Notes under the pieces: model-generated | What the model was told of the DNA's origin: nothing | The model's database searches: none | Seen by the model: the letters and a program-made list of their open reading frames with translations, nothing else | Position numbers and translations under genes: made by a program | Assembly: GCF_007183175.1 (NCBI RefSeq) | Contig: NZ_AP019807.1 | Span: 2,910,001-2,974,000, forward strand | DNA from: Microbulbifer sp. GL-2 | GTDB taxonomy: Bacteria; Pseudomonadota; Gammaproteobacteria; Pseudomonadales; Cellvibrionaceae | Direction of reading: 5' to 3' | Length of the DNA stretch: 64,000 nucleotides | Part shown: one piece after another, positions 10,459 through 19,559 of the stretch | Position numbering within the stretch: position 1 is the stretch's first letter | Layout of the letters: the number at the start of each line of letters is the position of its first letter

Positions 10459-11535
10459 GTGACAAGCGAAACCAAAGCCAGAGTAGCTATTGCCGGTGGT
10501 GGTCTGTTGGGACGTTTGCTCGCCTGGCGACTCTGCCAGCGGGACTTTGATATCACACTGTTTGAAGCTGGTGACTTGACTGCCCCAGAGGGTGGTGCCT
10601 GCTGGACGGCGGCGGGAATGATCTCGCCGCTGTCGGAGCTGGTTCACAGTGATAAACAGGTTTATACGCTGGGTTTGCAAAGTCTCGATCTTTGGGCTGA
10701 ATGGTCCAGGCTGCTGGAGCAGCAGAGCGGGAGTACGGTGAAGTACCGTAAAGCGGGCTCGGTGCTGGTGGCGCACGGCAAGGATAGAAGTGAGTTATTA
10801 CAATTCCTGCGAGAGCTGCAGGGAAAGTTGGGTGATTCGGCCCGGGAGCAGATTCAACTTCTGGATGCAAAAGCATTGGCGGAACTGGAGCCCGGGCTGC
10901 AAAGCTTTGAACATGGGCTCTACCTACGCAATGAGGCAGATATTGATAATCACCGCCTGTTGCCCATATTGCTCAGTGTACTGCGTCAAGGTGGTGTGAA
11001 GCTTCGCGGGCACAGCCAGGTGAGTTGTGAGGCTGGGCGCATTTCCCTGGTTTCGGGGCAGGAGCAGTTTGACTGTATTATCGATTGTCGCGGTCTCGGT
11101 GCCAAGGGACAGATTGAAGGCCTGCGCGGTGTCCGTGGTGAGGTGATGGTAGTGGAATCCCGGGAAGTGGTTTTACGGCGCCCAGTGCGCTTGCTACACC
11201 CCCGTTACAAACTCTATGCCGTGCCCCGCAGTAATGGTCGCACCGTAATTGGTGCCACGGAAATTGAGAGTGAGGACCTTTCTCCGATATCAGTGCGCTC
11301 CAGTATGGAATTATCCTCTGCACTTTACTCCCTCAACCCCGCTTTCGCCGAGGCTCGTATTGTGGAGACCCGCGTGAATTGTCGTCCCGCAACTATGGAC
11401 AATATGCCTTATATACATAGCGAGGATGGACTTGTTCGGGTGAATGGCCTTTACCGCCACGGTTATCTTTTAGCACCGGCAGTGGTAGAGCAAGTCGAGA
11501 ATCAGGTGGCACAACAACTGTTACAGGTGGTTTGA
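10459..11535 (+). CDS. thiO: Glycine oxidase ThiO
   Basis: FAD-dependent oxidase that makes the iminoglycine (dehydroglycine) used by ThiG. 358 residues, GTG start after GGAGG. It has an N-terminal Rossmann dinucleotide motif (AIAGGGLLGRLLAWRL), the GACWTAAGMISP segment typical of ThiO-type D-amino-acid oxidases, a GATEIES motif and a C-terminal GLYRHGYLLAPA FAD-contact region. It overlaps thiS by one base (TGATG). Presence of ThiO rather than ThiH points to the aerobic thiazole route. Confidence 0.93.
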   Translation: MTSETKARVAIAGGGLLGRLLAWRLCQRDFDITLFEAGDLTAPEGGACWTAAGMISPLSELVHSDKQVYTLGLQSLDLWAEWSRLLEQQSGSTVKYRKAGSVLVAHGKDRSELLQFLRELQGKLGDSAREQIQLLDAKALAELEPGLQSFEHGLYLRNEADIDNHRLLPILLSVLRQGGVKLRGHSQVSCEAGRISLVSGQEQFDCIIDCRGLGAKGQIEGLRGVRGEVMVVESREVVLRRPVRLLHPRYKLYAVPRSNGRTVIGATEIESEDLSPISVRSSMELSSALYSLNPAFAEARIVETRVNCRPATMDNMPYIHSEDGLVRVNGLYRHGYLLAPAVVEQVENQVAQQLLQVV

Positions 11536-11735
11536 TGCAGGTATTAATCAATGGGGAAGCTCATGCTCTTGAGGCTCCCATAGAACTCGCTGCACTTTTA
11601 CAGCAGCTGGGATATCGCGGGGAAACCTTTGCTGTTGCGCACAACGGTGGCTTTGTTGCTCGCTCGGAATATATGAATACTCAGGTAGAGAGTGGTGATA
11701 GCCTTGAAATTGTCGCACCGGTAGTGGGGGGCTAA
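11535..11735 (+). CDS. thiS: Sulfur carrier protein ThiS
   Basis: 66-residue ubiquitin-fold protein starting at the ATG overlapping the thiO stop codon. It ends in the GG tail (PVVGG), which ThiF adenylates and which then carries the thiocarboxylate sulfur for thiazole formation by ThiG. Length and terminus are typical. Confidence 0.95.
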   Translation: MQVLINGEAHALEAPIELAALLQQLGYRGETFAVAHNGGFVARSEYMNTQVESGDSLEIVAPVVGG

Positions 11736-11737
11736 GA

Positions 11738-12544
11738 GTGAGCGATCAATTAACGATTTACGGAAAAACATTCAGCAGCCGCCTTTTAGTAGGGACTGCT
11801 TTATATCCCTCTCCCGCAATCATGCGCGAATCAGTGCAAGCCTCATCTTCAGAAATTATTACCTTATCCCTGCGTCGACAGAACCCCGCACAGCAGAAGG
11901 ATAATATTTTTTGGGATTATATTCGCGAGTCCGGTTGTCAGTTATTGCCGAATACCGCTGGTTGTAAATCCCCACGGGAAGCCGTAGAGCTGGCAAAAAT
12001 GTCCCGGGAGATTTTCCAGACCGATTGGCTCAAACTGGAAGTGATTGGCGATGATTACAATCTACAGCCCGACCTTTTTGGCTTGGTGGATGCGGCGCGG
12101 GAGTTAATTCAACTCGGCTTTAAAGTCTTGCCTTATTGCACTGATGATTTGGTGTTATGTCGCAAACTCCTGGATGTGGGTTGTGAGGTATTAATGCCCT
12201 GGGGGGCGCCAATTGGCACTGGCCAGGGGCTGTTGAATAAATACAATCTGCAAACACTGCGCGAGCGCCTGAGCGATGTACCGCTGATTATTGATGCTGG
12301 CATCGGTGCACCATCACAGGCTGCGGAAGCACTGGAGATGGGATTTGATGCAGTACTGCTTAATACAGCTATCGCAAAAGCCCAGAACCCGGTTCTTATG
12401 GCGCTGGCCTTTAAGCTGGCAGTGGAGTCCGGGCGTGCCGCCTTTAACGCCGGCTTAATGCTCAGACGCCAAACCGCCAGCCCCAGTACCCCCACCCTGG
12501 ATATGCCGTTCTGGCAGCAAGCTGAAAGTATGCTGCCAGATTAA
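11738..12544 (+). CDS. thiG: Thiazole synthase ThiG
   Basis: 268 residues, GTG start 2 nt after thiS. It condenses deoxyxylulose phosphate, dehydroglycine and ThiS thiocarboxylate to thiazole phosphate. The Schiff-base lysine region is visible as WLKLEVIGDD, with VLMPWGAPIGTGQGL and IIDAGIGAPSQAAEALEMGFDAVLLNTAIA later. The N-terminal segment reads GTALYPSP and ITLSLRRQNP, where the better-known branch has GTGKYPSP and VTVAVRR. It therefore belongs to a divergent ThiG subgroup, but the key residues I can place are kept. Confidence 0.93.
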   Translation: MSDQLTIYGKTFSSRLLVGTALYPSPAIMRESVQASSSEIITLSLRRQNPAQQKDNIFWDYIRESGCQLLPNTAGCKSPREAVELAKMSREIFQTDWLKLEVIGDDYNLQPDLFGLVDAARELIQLGFKVLPYCTDDLVLCRKLLDVGCEVLMPWGAPIGTGQGLLNKYNLQTLRERLSDVPLIIDAGIGAPSQAAEALEMGFDAVLLNTAIAKAQNPVLMALAFKLAVESGRAAFNAGLMLRRQTASPSTPTLDMPFWQQAESMLPD

Positions 12545-12551
12545 GATACTT

Positions 12552-14105
12552 ATGCGAGATCAAACTTTGACAGATAAACCTATTGTCTGGACCATTGCCG
12601 GCAGTGACTCTAGTGGCGGCGCGGGTATTCAAGCGGACCTGCTGACATTTGCCGATCTTGGCTGCCACGGTTGCAGCGCGGTCACCGCCAATACGGCACA
12701 AAATACGGTGGAAGTAGCCGCGATAAATGCGGTCTCGATAGAAACACTGGATTCCCAATTACAGGCTTTGCAGCGCGATTTGTTTCCCGCTGCGATCAAA
12801 ATTGGGCTGTTAGCCAATGCTGAACAGGTTTTGGTCGTGGCTGATTTTTTACGCAAGCTTAAAGCTTTCAAGCCGGTACCGGTAATTTACGACCCGGTGG
12901 CCGTCGCCACCAATGGTGCAGGTCTTACTGAAGGGGATATAAGCGCTGAAGTGCTGGCCCAGTTATTGCCTCAATGTGATCTCGTAACTCCCAATCTGCA
13001 TGAATTGGAGTTGCTAACCCAGATGCGTGCTGGGGATGCTGAATCCATTTTGAAAGCCGCACAGCAACTCTGCGCTCAGAGCACTGCTGCAGTACTGGTC
13101 ACCGGCGGCCACACACAATTACGACAGGGCGAAATTTCCGACTTGCTCTGGGATGGAGAAAAGGCCGACTGGTTTATAGGCCAGGAAGTTTCGGGTAACA
13201 ATACTCACGGAACAGGCTGCACCCTGTCTTCTGCTATTGCCGCCTGTCGCGCACTAGGTTACCCAATCCGGGATGCCTGCGTAGTGGGCAAGGCCTACAT
13301 TCAACGTGGCCTACGCCTCGGAGATAATGCGCATATCGGCGCAGGCGCAGGCCCTGTAGGCCACTGTGGCTGGCCGATGGAGTTAGTAGATTTTCCGGAG
13401 GTACTGGTACCGGGCGAAGCGCGCGGGCGGGATTACGGGCTAAATGCTACGCGGCCATTGATTCAAGAATTTGCGGTGACAGATTCCCAAGCTCTGGGAT
13501 TATACCCGGTAGTGGATACCGTGGAGTGGTTGCAATGCCTCGCCGAGCTGGGGGTACGCACCCTGCAACTGCGAATAAAGAATCCAGATGGAAATCTGCG
13601 CGAGCAGATTGAGCGTGCTGTTGCTATCGGTAGAGCCTATAACCTGCGCCTGTTTATCAATGATTACTGGCAGCTGGCGATCGAGTGCGGAGCCTACGGC
13701 ATACATTTGGGGCAGGGGGATTTACAGGATGCAGATCTGGCTGCAATCCAATCGGCGGGCCTGAAACTGGGTATCAGTACCCACGGTTTCTACGAGTTAT
13801 TGCTGGCCCACCGCTACCGCCCAAGTTATCTGGCCATTGGCGCTATTTACCCGACCAATACCAAAGATATGTCGGAGCAGTTGCAGGGGGCACAGAAGCT
13901 CGCGCGTATGGCGGCACTTTTCCCCCATTGCCCTCTGGTGGCCATTGGCGGTATCAATTTACAACGGGCTCCAGAAGTGATCTCTACTGGTGTCGGCAGT
14001 ATCGCGGTGGTGAGTGCTATTACCAAAGCGGAAGATTACCGGCGGGCGGTTGCTGATTTTAATGCCCTGTTGGAAGACAAGCAGGCAGAAGTTGAGCCAT
14101 GTTAA
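12552..14105 (+). CDS. thiDE: Bifunctional HMP-phosphate kinase / thiamine-phosphate synthase (ThiD-ThiE fusion)
   Basis: 517 residues in two parts. Residues about 10-265 are a ribokinase-fold HMP/HMP-P kinase (TIAGSDSSGGAGIQADL near the start, TGGH, and the GTGCTLSSAIAA anion hole). After a linker, about 310-510 form a thiamine-phosphate synthase TIM barrel (LRIKNPDGN, LFINDYWQLA, GIHLGQGDL, AIGAIYPTNTKD, VAIGGI). It links the pyrimidine and thiazole branches. Its 3' end overlaps thiF by 7 bases. Confidence 0.95.
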   Translation: MRDQTLTDKPIVWTIAGSDSSGGAGIQADLLTFADLGCHGCSAVTANTAQNTVEVAAINAVSIETLDSQLQALQRDLFPAAIKIGLLANAEQVLVVADFLRKLKAFKPVPVIYDPVAVATNGAGLTEGDISAEVLAQLLPQCDLVTPNLHELELLTQMRAGDAESILKAAQQLCAQSTAAVLVTGGHTQLRQGEISDLLWDGEKADWFIGQEVSGNNTHGTGCTLSSAIAACRALGYPIRDACVVGKAYIQRGLRLGDNAHIGAGAGPVGHCGWPMELVDFPEVLVPGEARGRDYGLNATRPLIQEFAVTDSQALGLYPVVDTVEWLQCLAELGVRTLQLRIKNPDGNLREQIERAVAIGRAYNLRLFINDYWQLAIECGAYGIHLGQGDLQDADLAAIQSAGLKLGISTHGFYELLLAHRYRPSYLAIGAIYPTNTKDMSEQLQGAQKLARMAALFPHCPLVAIGGINLQRAPEVISTGVGSIAVVSAITKAEDYRRAVADFNALLEDKQAEVEPC

Positions 14106-14848
14106 GCAATAAAGAACTACAACGATACAGTCGTCAGGTTATGTTGCCCCAGGTGGGAGAAGAAGGGCAGGAAAAACTAACCTCTGCGCGGATAATGATT
14201 GTTGGTCTCGGTGGTCTGGGCAGCCCGGCGGCGTTGTACCTGGCTGCTGCTGGTATTGGTGAGCTGCACCTGGTGGATGGCGATCATATTGACCTTTCCA
14301 ACCTACAGCGCCAGGTGTTGTATAAAACCAATCATCAGGGCAAACCCAAAGCAGTGGTCGCTGCACAGCAGTTGTCTGCCGCCAACCCTGCCATTCGTAT
14401 ATTTTCCCACAACCAGATGGCGAATGAATCTTGGTTGCGAGAACAGGTAAAGCAGGTGGACCTGGTCTTGGACTGCACCGATAACCTGGAAATTCGCCAC
14501 ACTATCAATCGCGTCTGCCATCAGGCCAGGCGTCCGGTAGTGATGGCTTCGGTACAGGGCTTCTCTGGCCAGTTGATCAGCTTTGACTTTTCTGAAGGAA
14601 AAGGCCCTTGCTATGCCTGCCTGTTTCCACCACAGGAACAGGCTGAAACGCAAAATTGCTCTACGGCAGGCGTAATTGGTCCTGCATTGGGGGTGGTTGG
14701 CAGTATGCAGGCTCTGGAGGCCATCAAGTACCTGTTAGGCCTGCCGGTATCGAGTTTGAATACACTGCATTTAATTGAAACTGAAACTATTGCCTTGCAG
14801 ACGCTACAGTTGCCAAGTCAAAGTAATTGCCCGGTTTGCGGTGTCTAA
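14099..14848 (+). CDS. thiF: ThiS adenylyltransferase ThiF (MoeB/ThiF family)
   Basis: 249 residues. The nucleotide-binding motif GLGGLGSPAALYLAAAGIG, the DGDHIDLSNLQRQ segment, DCTDN and zinc-binding cysteine pairs (CYAC and CPVC) are all present. No C-terminal rhodanese domain is seen. Position as last gene of the thi operon and overlap with thiDE favour ThiF over MoeB, which it resembles closely. It may serve both. Confidence 0.9.
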   Translation: MLSNKELQRYSRQVMLPQVGEEGQEKLTSARIMIVGLGGLGSPAALYLAAAGIGELHLVDGDHIDLSNLQRQVLYKTNHQGKPKAVVAAQQLSAANPAIRIFSHNQMANESWLREQVKQVDLVLDCTDNLEIRHTINRVCHQARRPVVMASVQGFSGQLISFDFSEGKGPCYACLFPPQEQAETQNCSTAGVIGPALGVVGSMQALEAIKYLLGLPVSSLNTLHLIETETIALQTLQLPSQSNCPVCGV

Positions 14849-15057
14849 TCAATATTATTTCATCCGGGATTTTTCACTTTGTAGCTGTATCCGTGGACTG
14901 GTAATAAAGGAAATTTTCTGCCCTCAATCAGTTCATCTATACCTAAAAGCTCGTAAAGTGTGGTGGCGTGTTTTTGGTATCGTTACCAGTTTTATTATCC
15001 AACATTTTTTCTGGCATAAAAATTATTCTGTGCGGTGAGTCTTCCGGTTTGCCTTGA

Positions 15058-15093
15058 AAGAGGGGTTACACCAAAATGGGGGTGTTTCCTCTT
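15058..15093 (+). terminator. Terminator-like hairpin after the thi operon
   Basis: aagagg/cctctt outer stem and acacc/ggtgt inner stem, separated by an internal loop. It lies about 210 bp after thiF. The T run is short. Confidence 0.5.
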
Positions 15094-15282
15094 GGGTGAT
15101 TGTTTAGACTGGGGCCATTTTCCGTGCAACTGCGTTATCCGTCGTGTATGTAGAATCACTACACTAGGCTCCCTTTGCCTGGTTGGAGAATAGGGTTTCT
15201 AGCAGTGCAATCAAATTAGTGTTAATAGGCCCTGGGTAAATATGCTTGTCTTTGTAGTGCCTTATAACCCTTGCTCAGCTAT

Positions 15283-15332
15283 ATAGATAAGCTATTAAAT
15301 CGATAGCTTGTGAGAACTTCTTAAAGCTATCA
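15283..15332 (+). promoter_or_regulatory. Palindromic operator candidate upstream of dps
   Basis: atagataagctat followed 7 nt later by gatagctt...aaagctatc. ATAG/CTAT half-sites with 7-nt spacing recall OxyR operators, and dps is an OxyR target in enterobacteria. The internal spacing is not the canonical one, so this is only a candidate. Confidence 0.3.
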
Positions 15333-15385
15333 GAATGGCAATACAACCATTTCAGTGACAAAATTTTGGAAGAAGGATTTGTATA

Positions 15386-15859
15386 ATGAAAAAAATCGAT
15401 ATTGGTATCAGTGAAAAGGATAGGGAAAAGATCGCTGGCGGTCTTAAGCACCTGCTGGCGGATAGCTACACTCTGTACCTGCAAACTCACAATTTCCATT
15501 GGAATGTTACCGGGCCATTTTTTCGTGAATTGCACCTGATGTTTGAGGAGCAGTATAACGAGCTGGCTACTGCGGTGGATGATATTGCCGAGCGAATTCG
15601 CACGTTGGGCGTTCCCGCGCCCGGCACTTACCAGGCTTTTGGACAGTTGAGCTCTATTAAAGAGGTTGTGGAAGTTCCCGCTGCTGAGGATATGGTAAAA
15701 ATTCTCACTAAGGGCCATGAGCAAGTAATTAAAACGTGCCGCGACGTATTAAAGGCTGCACAAAAGGGTGAGGATGAATCCACCATAGCCCTGGTGTCCG
15801 ACCGCATGAGCGTTCACGAAAAAACTGCCTGGATGCTGCGCGCCACCAGCAGTAAGTAG
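15386..15859 (+). CDS. dps: Dps family DNA-binding ferritin-like protein
   Basis: 157 residues, typical Dps length. Ferroxidase-centre signature residues are visible: THNFHWNVTGP (His of the dimer-interface site), LHLMFEEQYNELATAVDDIAERIRTLG (Asp/Glu ligands) and GVPAPGTY. It forms a dodecamer that oxidises and stores iron and protects DNA from peroxide. GAAGAAGG lies upstream of the ATG. It stands alone. Confidence 0.93.
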   Translation: MKKIDIGISEKDREKIAGGLKHLLADSYTLYLQTHNFHWNVTGPFFRELHLMFEEQYNELATAVDDIAERIRTLGVPAPGTYQAFGQLSSIKEVVEVPAAEDMVKILTKGHEQVIKTCRDVLKAAQKGEDESTIALVSDRMSVHEKTAWMLRATSSK

Positions 15860-15879
15860 CTGATAGTCTGCTGGAGGAT

Positions 15880-15912
15880 AACTCACCCGATGGCAACTAA
15901 CTTCGGGTGAGT
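15880..15912. terminator. Hairpin between convergent dps and LysR genes
   Basis: aactcacccga ... tcgggtgagtaatt inverted repeat. It overlaps the last codons of the LysR-type gene and lies 21 bp after dps, so it may stop both transcripts. Confidence 0.55.
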
Positions 15913-16778
15913 AATTCCAGGAAAGCGCTGGCTGACGCAGAGAGATTACCCCGGCTTTTGAACAGCGCACCTACCTCCTGCGTCACCGTCGGAGCGGAAA
16001 GCGGCAGGCAGGTTAAATTGTACTCCCGCATTTGTACCATGCAGAGGCTCGGTACGGCACTGATTCCCAGACCCGCCCTGACCAGTTGACCGATAGTGCT
16101 TAGTTGGTTGGCTTCGCAAACGTACTGAGCGCTTTGCCCGCACTGCTCAAAGGCAGTATCCGTCCAGCGTCGCACTGCTGATCCTCGATTCATTGATATG
16201 AAGGGGTGAGTAGCCAGATCACGCCAGCGCACAGCCTTTTTCCCCGCCAATATATGTTCTGCTGGCATTACCGCAATAAAGCGGTCGCGCTCGAAGGGCA
16301 CAAACTCCAAGCCGCCCAGGTCATCTGGGCGAAAGCTAATCCCCAGCTCTGCGCGTCCCTCCTGTACCGATTGGACAACCCGCTCCATAACCACATCTTC
16401 CAGCACAATGTTGATTTGTGGATGCTCCAAGTGGAATTCTGCCAACAGAATGGGCGCTCGGTTTAAGGCAAAGGCGGGAATGACTGCCAGCTGTAACTGG
16501 CCCCGCTCCAGGCGAAAGCGCTGCTGTATAGCATCCAGGGACTGGTCCCAGCTGTGGAGTAGCTGCTCGGCGCGAAGCAGGAATTCGCGCCCCTCCGGTG
16601 TCAGGACTAACTGGCGACCATCGCGGCTGAACAGGGGGCCTCCGGCGGCTTCCTCCAGATTGCGGATAGCCACAGAGAGTGCTGGTTGGGAAGTGTGTAA
16701 CTGGGCACTGGCTTGTGCCAGGCTGCGGCTGCGGGCAACGACAACGAAGGCGCGAAGCTGTTTAATGGTGGCACTCAC
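15897..16778 (-). CDS. LysR-family transcriptional regulator
   Basis: 293 residues, GTG start. It has an N-terminal winged helix-turn-helix (KQLRAFVVVARSRSLAQASAQLHTSQPALSVAIRNLE, read in parts) and then a LysR substrate-binding domain to the C-terminus. It is transcribed divergently from the acetoacetyl-CoA synthetase gene with a 157-bp shared intergenic region. It therefore probably regulates that gene and itself; the ligand is unknown. Confidence 0.9.
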   Translation of the reverse strand: MSATIKQLRAFVVVARSRSLAQASAQLHTSQPALSVAIRNLEEAAGGPLFSRDGRQLVLTPEGREFLLRAEQLLHSWDQSLDAIQQRFRLERGQLQLAVIPAFALNRAPILLAEFHLEHPQINIVLEDVVMERVVQSVQEGRAELGISFRPDDLGGLEFVPFERDRFIAVMPAEHILAGKKAVRWRDLATHPFISMNRGSAVRRWTDTAFEQCGQSAQYVCEANQLSTIGQLVRAGLGISAVPSLCMVQMREYNLTCLPLSAPTVTQEVGALFKSRGNLSASASAFLELLTRS

Positions 16779-16935
16779 TGGGGCTCCAAACGCTTTAGAG
16801 AATGTTAAATTTTTTTTAATAAACTATCGAAAGATTAAAATAGTTTAAAGTCGTCGGGCAAGGCATGATTGCCGCTTTCGCCCTGGCGAAGGTCAAACAA
16901 TCACCGAGAATAATGAACCTACAAGGTCTGTTGAG

Positions 16936-18915
16936 ATGAAGGACAACGCAAAACCCCTTTGGCAACCGAGCCCCGAGGCCATTTCTGCCACCCAAATGGA
17001 TGAGTTTCGCCGCCTGGTCAATAAGAAACACCAGCTGCAGCTGGAAGATTACAGTGGGCTCTACCAGTGGTCCGTAGAAGAGCGTGAAACCTTCTGGAGC
17101 GACTTGTGGGATTTTTCCGAAGTACAGGCCAGTGCGCGGGGAAAGAGGGTGTTGGGCCGCGACAGCATGCCGGGTGCCGAGTGGTTCCCAGATGCCCGCC
17201 TCAACTTTGCCGAGAATCTGCTGTGCTACCGCGATGACAAGCTCGCTCTGGTTGAGCGTCTGGAAAACGGCAGCCGCCGCCAACTCAGTTACGCAGAGTT
17301 GTATGGCCGGGTAGAGCGCCTTGCCGCGGCCCTGGTCAATCAGGGTGTATCCGAAGGGGACCGTGTGGCTGGCTTTATGCCGAATGTGATCGATACCGTA
17401 GTGGCAATGCTGGCAACCACCAGCCTCGGAGCTATTTGGACTTCCTGCTCGCCAGATTTTGGTATCAATGGCGTGTTTGACAGGTTCGGTCAGGTGGAGC
17501 CGAAAGTGCTGTTTGCTTGCGAGGGCTACCTCTACAACGGCAAAGTGATCGATTCCCTGCCGCGTCTGCGCGAGATTGTGGCCCGTATTGGCTCTATCGA
17601 GAAGTTAGTGGTGGTGCCAGTCGCTCGCTCCCAGGAGGAAACGGCTCAAGCGCTAGCAGCAGAACCGCTAGACAAATCAGTATTGCTGCAGGACTTTGAA
17701 GCTGCTGCACCCGAACGTGAACTTGCCTTTGTACAGACTGCCTTCGATCATCCGCTGTATATCATGTACTCCTCTGGTACTACCGGGGTGCCCAAGTGCA
17801 TTGTGCATGGTGTGGGCGGCACCCTGCTGCAACACCTGAAAGAGCATCGCCTGCACTGCGACCTGCGCCGTGAGGACTCACTATTTTACTTCACCACCTG
17901 TGGCTGGATGATGTGGAACTGGTTGGTGAGTGGTCTGGCCTGCGGTGCTACCCTGATACTGTTTGATGGCTCACCCTTCTATCCAGAGGCAAAAAGTCTG
18001 TGGGATATGGCGGATGAAGAAGGCATCAGTGTTTTCGGCACCAGCGCCAAATATATTGCGGCGTTGGAGAAGAGTGGCTGTAAGCCGCGAGAGAGCCACA
18101 AACTGGAGAAGCTGCGTGCGGTTCTATCTACCGGTTCACCACTGGCTCACGAAGGCTTCCGCTATGTATACCGGGATATTAAGGAAGATCTCTGCCTGTC
18201 CTCAATTTCCGGTGGAACCGATATTGTTTCTTGCTTTGCCTTGGGTAACCCGACTTTGCCGGTCTATGCCGGAGAACTACAGTGCCGTGGACTGGGTATG
18301 GCTGTGGAGGTCTGGGATGATGAGGGCAAACTGATAACAGCAGAGAAGGGCGAACTGGTGTGTGCCAAATCCTTCCCCTGTATGCCCATCAGCTTCTGGA
18401 ATGATCCCGATGGAGCCAAATATAACAGTGCCTACTTTGAAAACTGGCCGGGTGTTTGGGCGCACGGTGATTATGCGGAAATTACTAAGCATGGAGGAGT
18501 GATTATTTACGGTCGCTCAGATGCGGTGCTGAATCCTGGCGGTGTGCGTATCGGCACTGCGGAAATCTACCGTCAGGTAGAGAAGGTAGAGGAAGTACTC
18601 GACAGCATCTGTATTGGCCAGCAGTGGCACGATGATGTGCGCGTAGTGCTGTTTGTGGTATTACGTGAAGGCCTGGAACTGGATGAGGAGCTGGTCCAAA
18701 AAATCCGCTCTACTATTCGTGCCAATACCACCCCGCGTCATGTCCCTGCCAAGGTCATTCAGGTGGCCGACATTCCGCGCACTATTAGTGGAAAAATTGT
18801 AGAGTTGGCTGTACGCAATGTGGTACATGGCAAGGTGGTCAAGAACAAGGAAGCCCTCGCTAACCCCGGGGCATTAGTCTTGTTTGAAAACCTGCCGGCC
18901 CTGGCGGAAGACTGA
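16936..18915 (+). CDS. Acetoacetate-CoA ligase (acetoacetyl-CoA synthetase)
   Basis: 659 residues, ANL superfamily. The phosphate-binding loop YSSGTTGVPKCIVHG, the acyl-CoA synthetase GGTD segment (SISGGTDIVSCF), the hinge YGRSDAVLNPGGVRIGTAEIY and the C-terminal catalytic lysine region PRTISGKIVELAV are all seen. The N-terminal part (PSPEAISATQMDEFRR ... YQWSVEERETFW) is that of AacS rather than acetyl-CoA synthetase. It activates acetoacetate for lipid or PHB metabolism. The family symbol is acsA/aacS in other species. Confidence 0.92.
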   Translation: MKDNAKPLWQPSPEAISATQMDEFRRLVNKKHQLQLEDYSGLYQWSVEERETFWSDLWDFSEVQASARGKRVLGRDSMPGAEWFPDARLNFAENLLCYRDDKLALVERLENGSRRQLSYAELYGRVERLAAALVNQGVSEGDRVAGFMPNVIDTVVAMLATTSLGAIWTSCSPDFGINGVFDRFGQVEPKVLFACEGYLYNGKVIDSLPRLREIVARIGSIEKLVVVPVARSQEETAQALAAEPLDKSVLLQDFEAAAPERELAFVQTAFDHPLYIMYSSGTTGVPKCIVHGVGGTLLQHLKEHRLHCDLRREDSLFYFTTCGWMMWNWLVSGLACGATLILFDGSPFYPEAKSLWDMADEEGISVFGTSAKYIAALEKSGCKPRESHKLEKLRAVLSTGSPLAHEGFRYVYRDIKEDLCLSSISGGTDIVSCFALGNPTLPVYAGELQCRGLGMAVEVWDDEGKLITAEKGELVCAKSFPCMPISFWNDPDGAKYNSAYFENWPGVWAHGDYAEITKHGGVIIYGRSDAVLNPGGVRIGTAEIYRQVEKVEEVLDSICIGQQWHDDVRVVLFVVLREGLELDEELVQKIRSTIRANTTPRHVPAKVIQVADIPRTISGKIVELAVRNVVHGKVVKNKEALANPGALVLFENLPALAED

Positions 18916-19023
18916 GGCCACTGTGGGGTAAGGGGACGTATGCGGGCGCCATTTTGTTTACGTCATTTCTGCGCTACCCTTGCCCAGTAGTAATACCTAT
19001 AAATTCACGGTAGAAGAACAGGC

Positions 19024-19398
19024 ATGGTTACTTATCTCTATTGGGCGGCGGTGATCGCCCTGGTTATTCTTTCTCTTTTCATTGGCAGCCGCATGGGCAG
19101 CCTGAAAATCGGCGCCATTGCAGCCGCAGTTTTCTTCTTTGCAGGTTGGCTGGCATATTACTTTCACTACGAACAGGTCTTCGTGAAACGCTTCGGTGGC
19201 GTAATGCGTATTTCAGTGCCCGATGGCTATCGGCATATTGGCGCGACCTGGAAAGAGGACAATCTCTGGATTGAGAATTACGATCCCAAATCCAATCAAT
19301 GCATTTTCACCGAGTACTCCAAGGGGAATATTCTCGAGGGGCGTGTGATTATCCAGGATTGTAATCCGCTACTTGGTAACCCCAGCACCCAGCCGTAA
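19024..19398 (+). CDS. Small membrane-anchored hypothetical protein
   Basis: 124 residues. Two hydrophobic helices span about residues 4-20 and 27-47, followed by a roughly 75-residue hydrophilic domain with two cysteines (QCIF and QDCN). Not recognised. It sits alone between aacS and tamA. A periplasmic C-terminal domain is inferred from the hydrophobicity pattern. Confidence 0.7.
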   Translation: MVTYLYWAAVIALVILSLFIGSRMGSLKIGAIAAAVFFFAGWLAYYFHYEQVFVKRFGGVMRISVPDGYRHIGATWKEDNLWIENYDPKSNQCIFTEYSKGNILEGRVIIQDCNPLLGNPSTQP

Positions 19399-19559
19399 AC
19401 CATTTATAGGCCTCTTAGCCGGCGAATGATGCAAACATACTGCCTGTTTCGTCGGCGGACTTCACCCGGGCACTGCCAGTACCGGGGCAAAATCAGATGT
19501 GAAGGGAGTGGATACCCGGAAGTACGCGGAGTAGCCGCTGTAGTCAACGGATTAATATT

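Larger units (their letters stand above)
14849..15385. other. Intergenic region between thiF and dps
   Basis: About 540 bp with no credible gene. It holds a terminator-like hairpin (15058-15093) and palindromic sequence just before dps (15283-15332), described separately. Confidence 0.5.

Noticed and set aside
10117..10776. Long antisense frame across thiC/thiO
   Set aside because: Shadow of the two real genes on the other strand.
14849..15057. Small open frame after thiF (to 15038)
   Set aside because: It is mostly the tail of thiF in another frame with no start signal.
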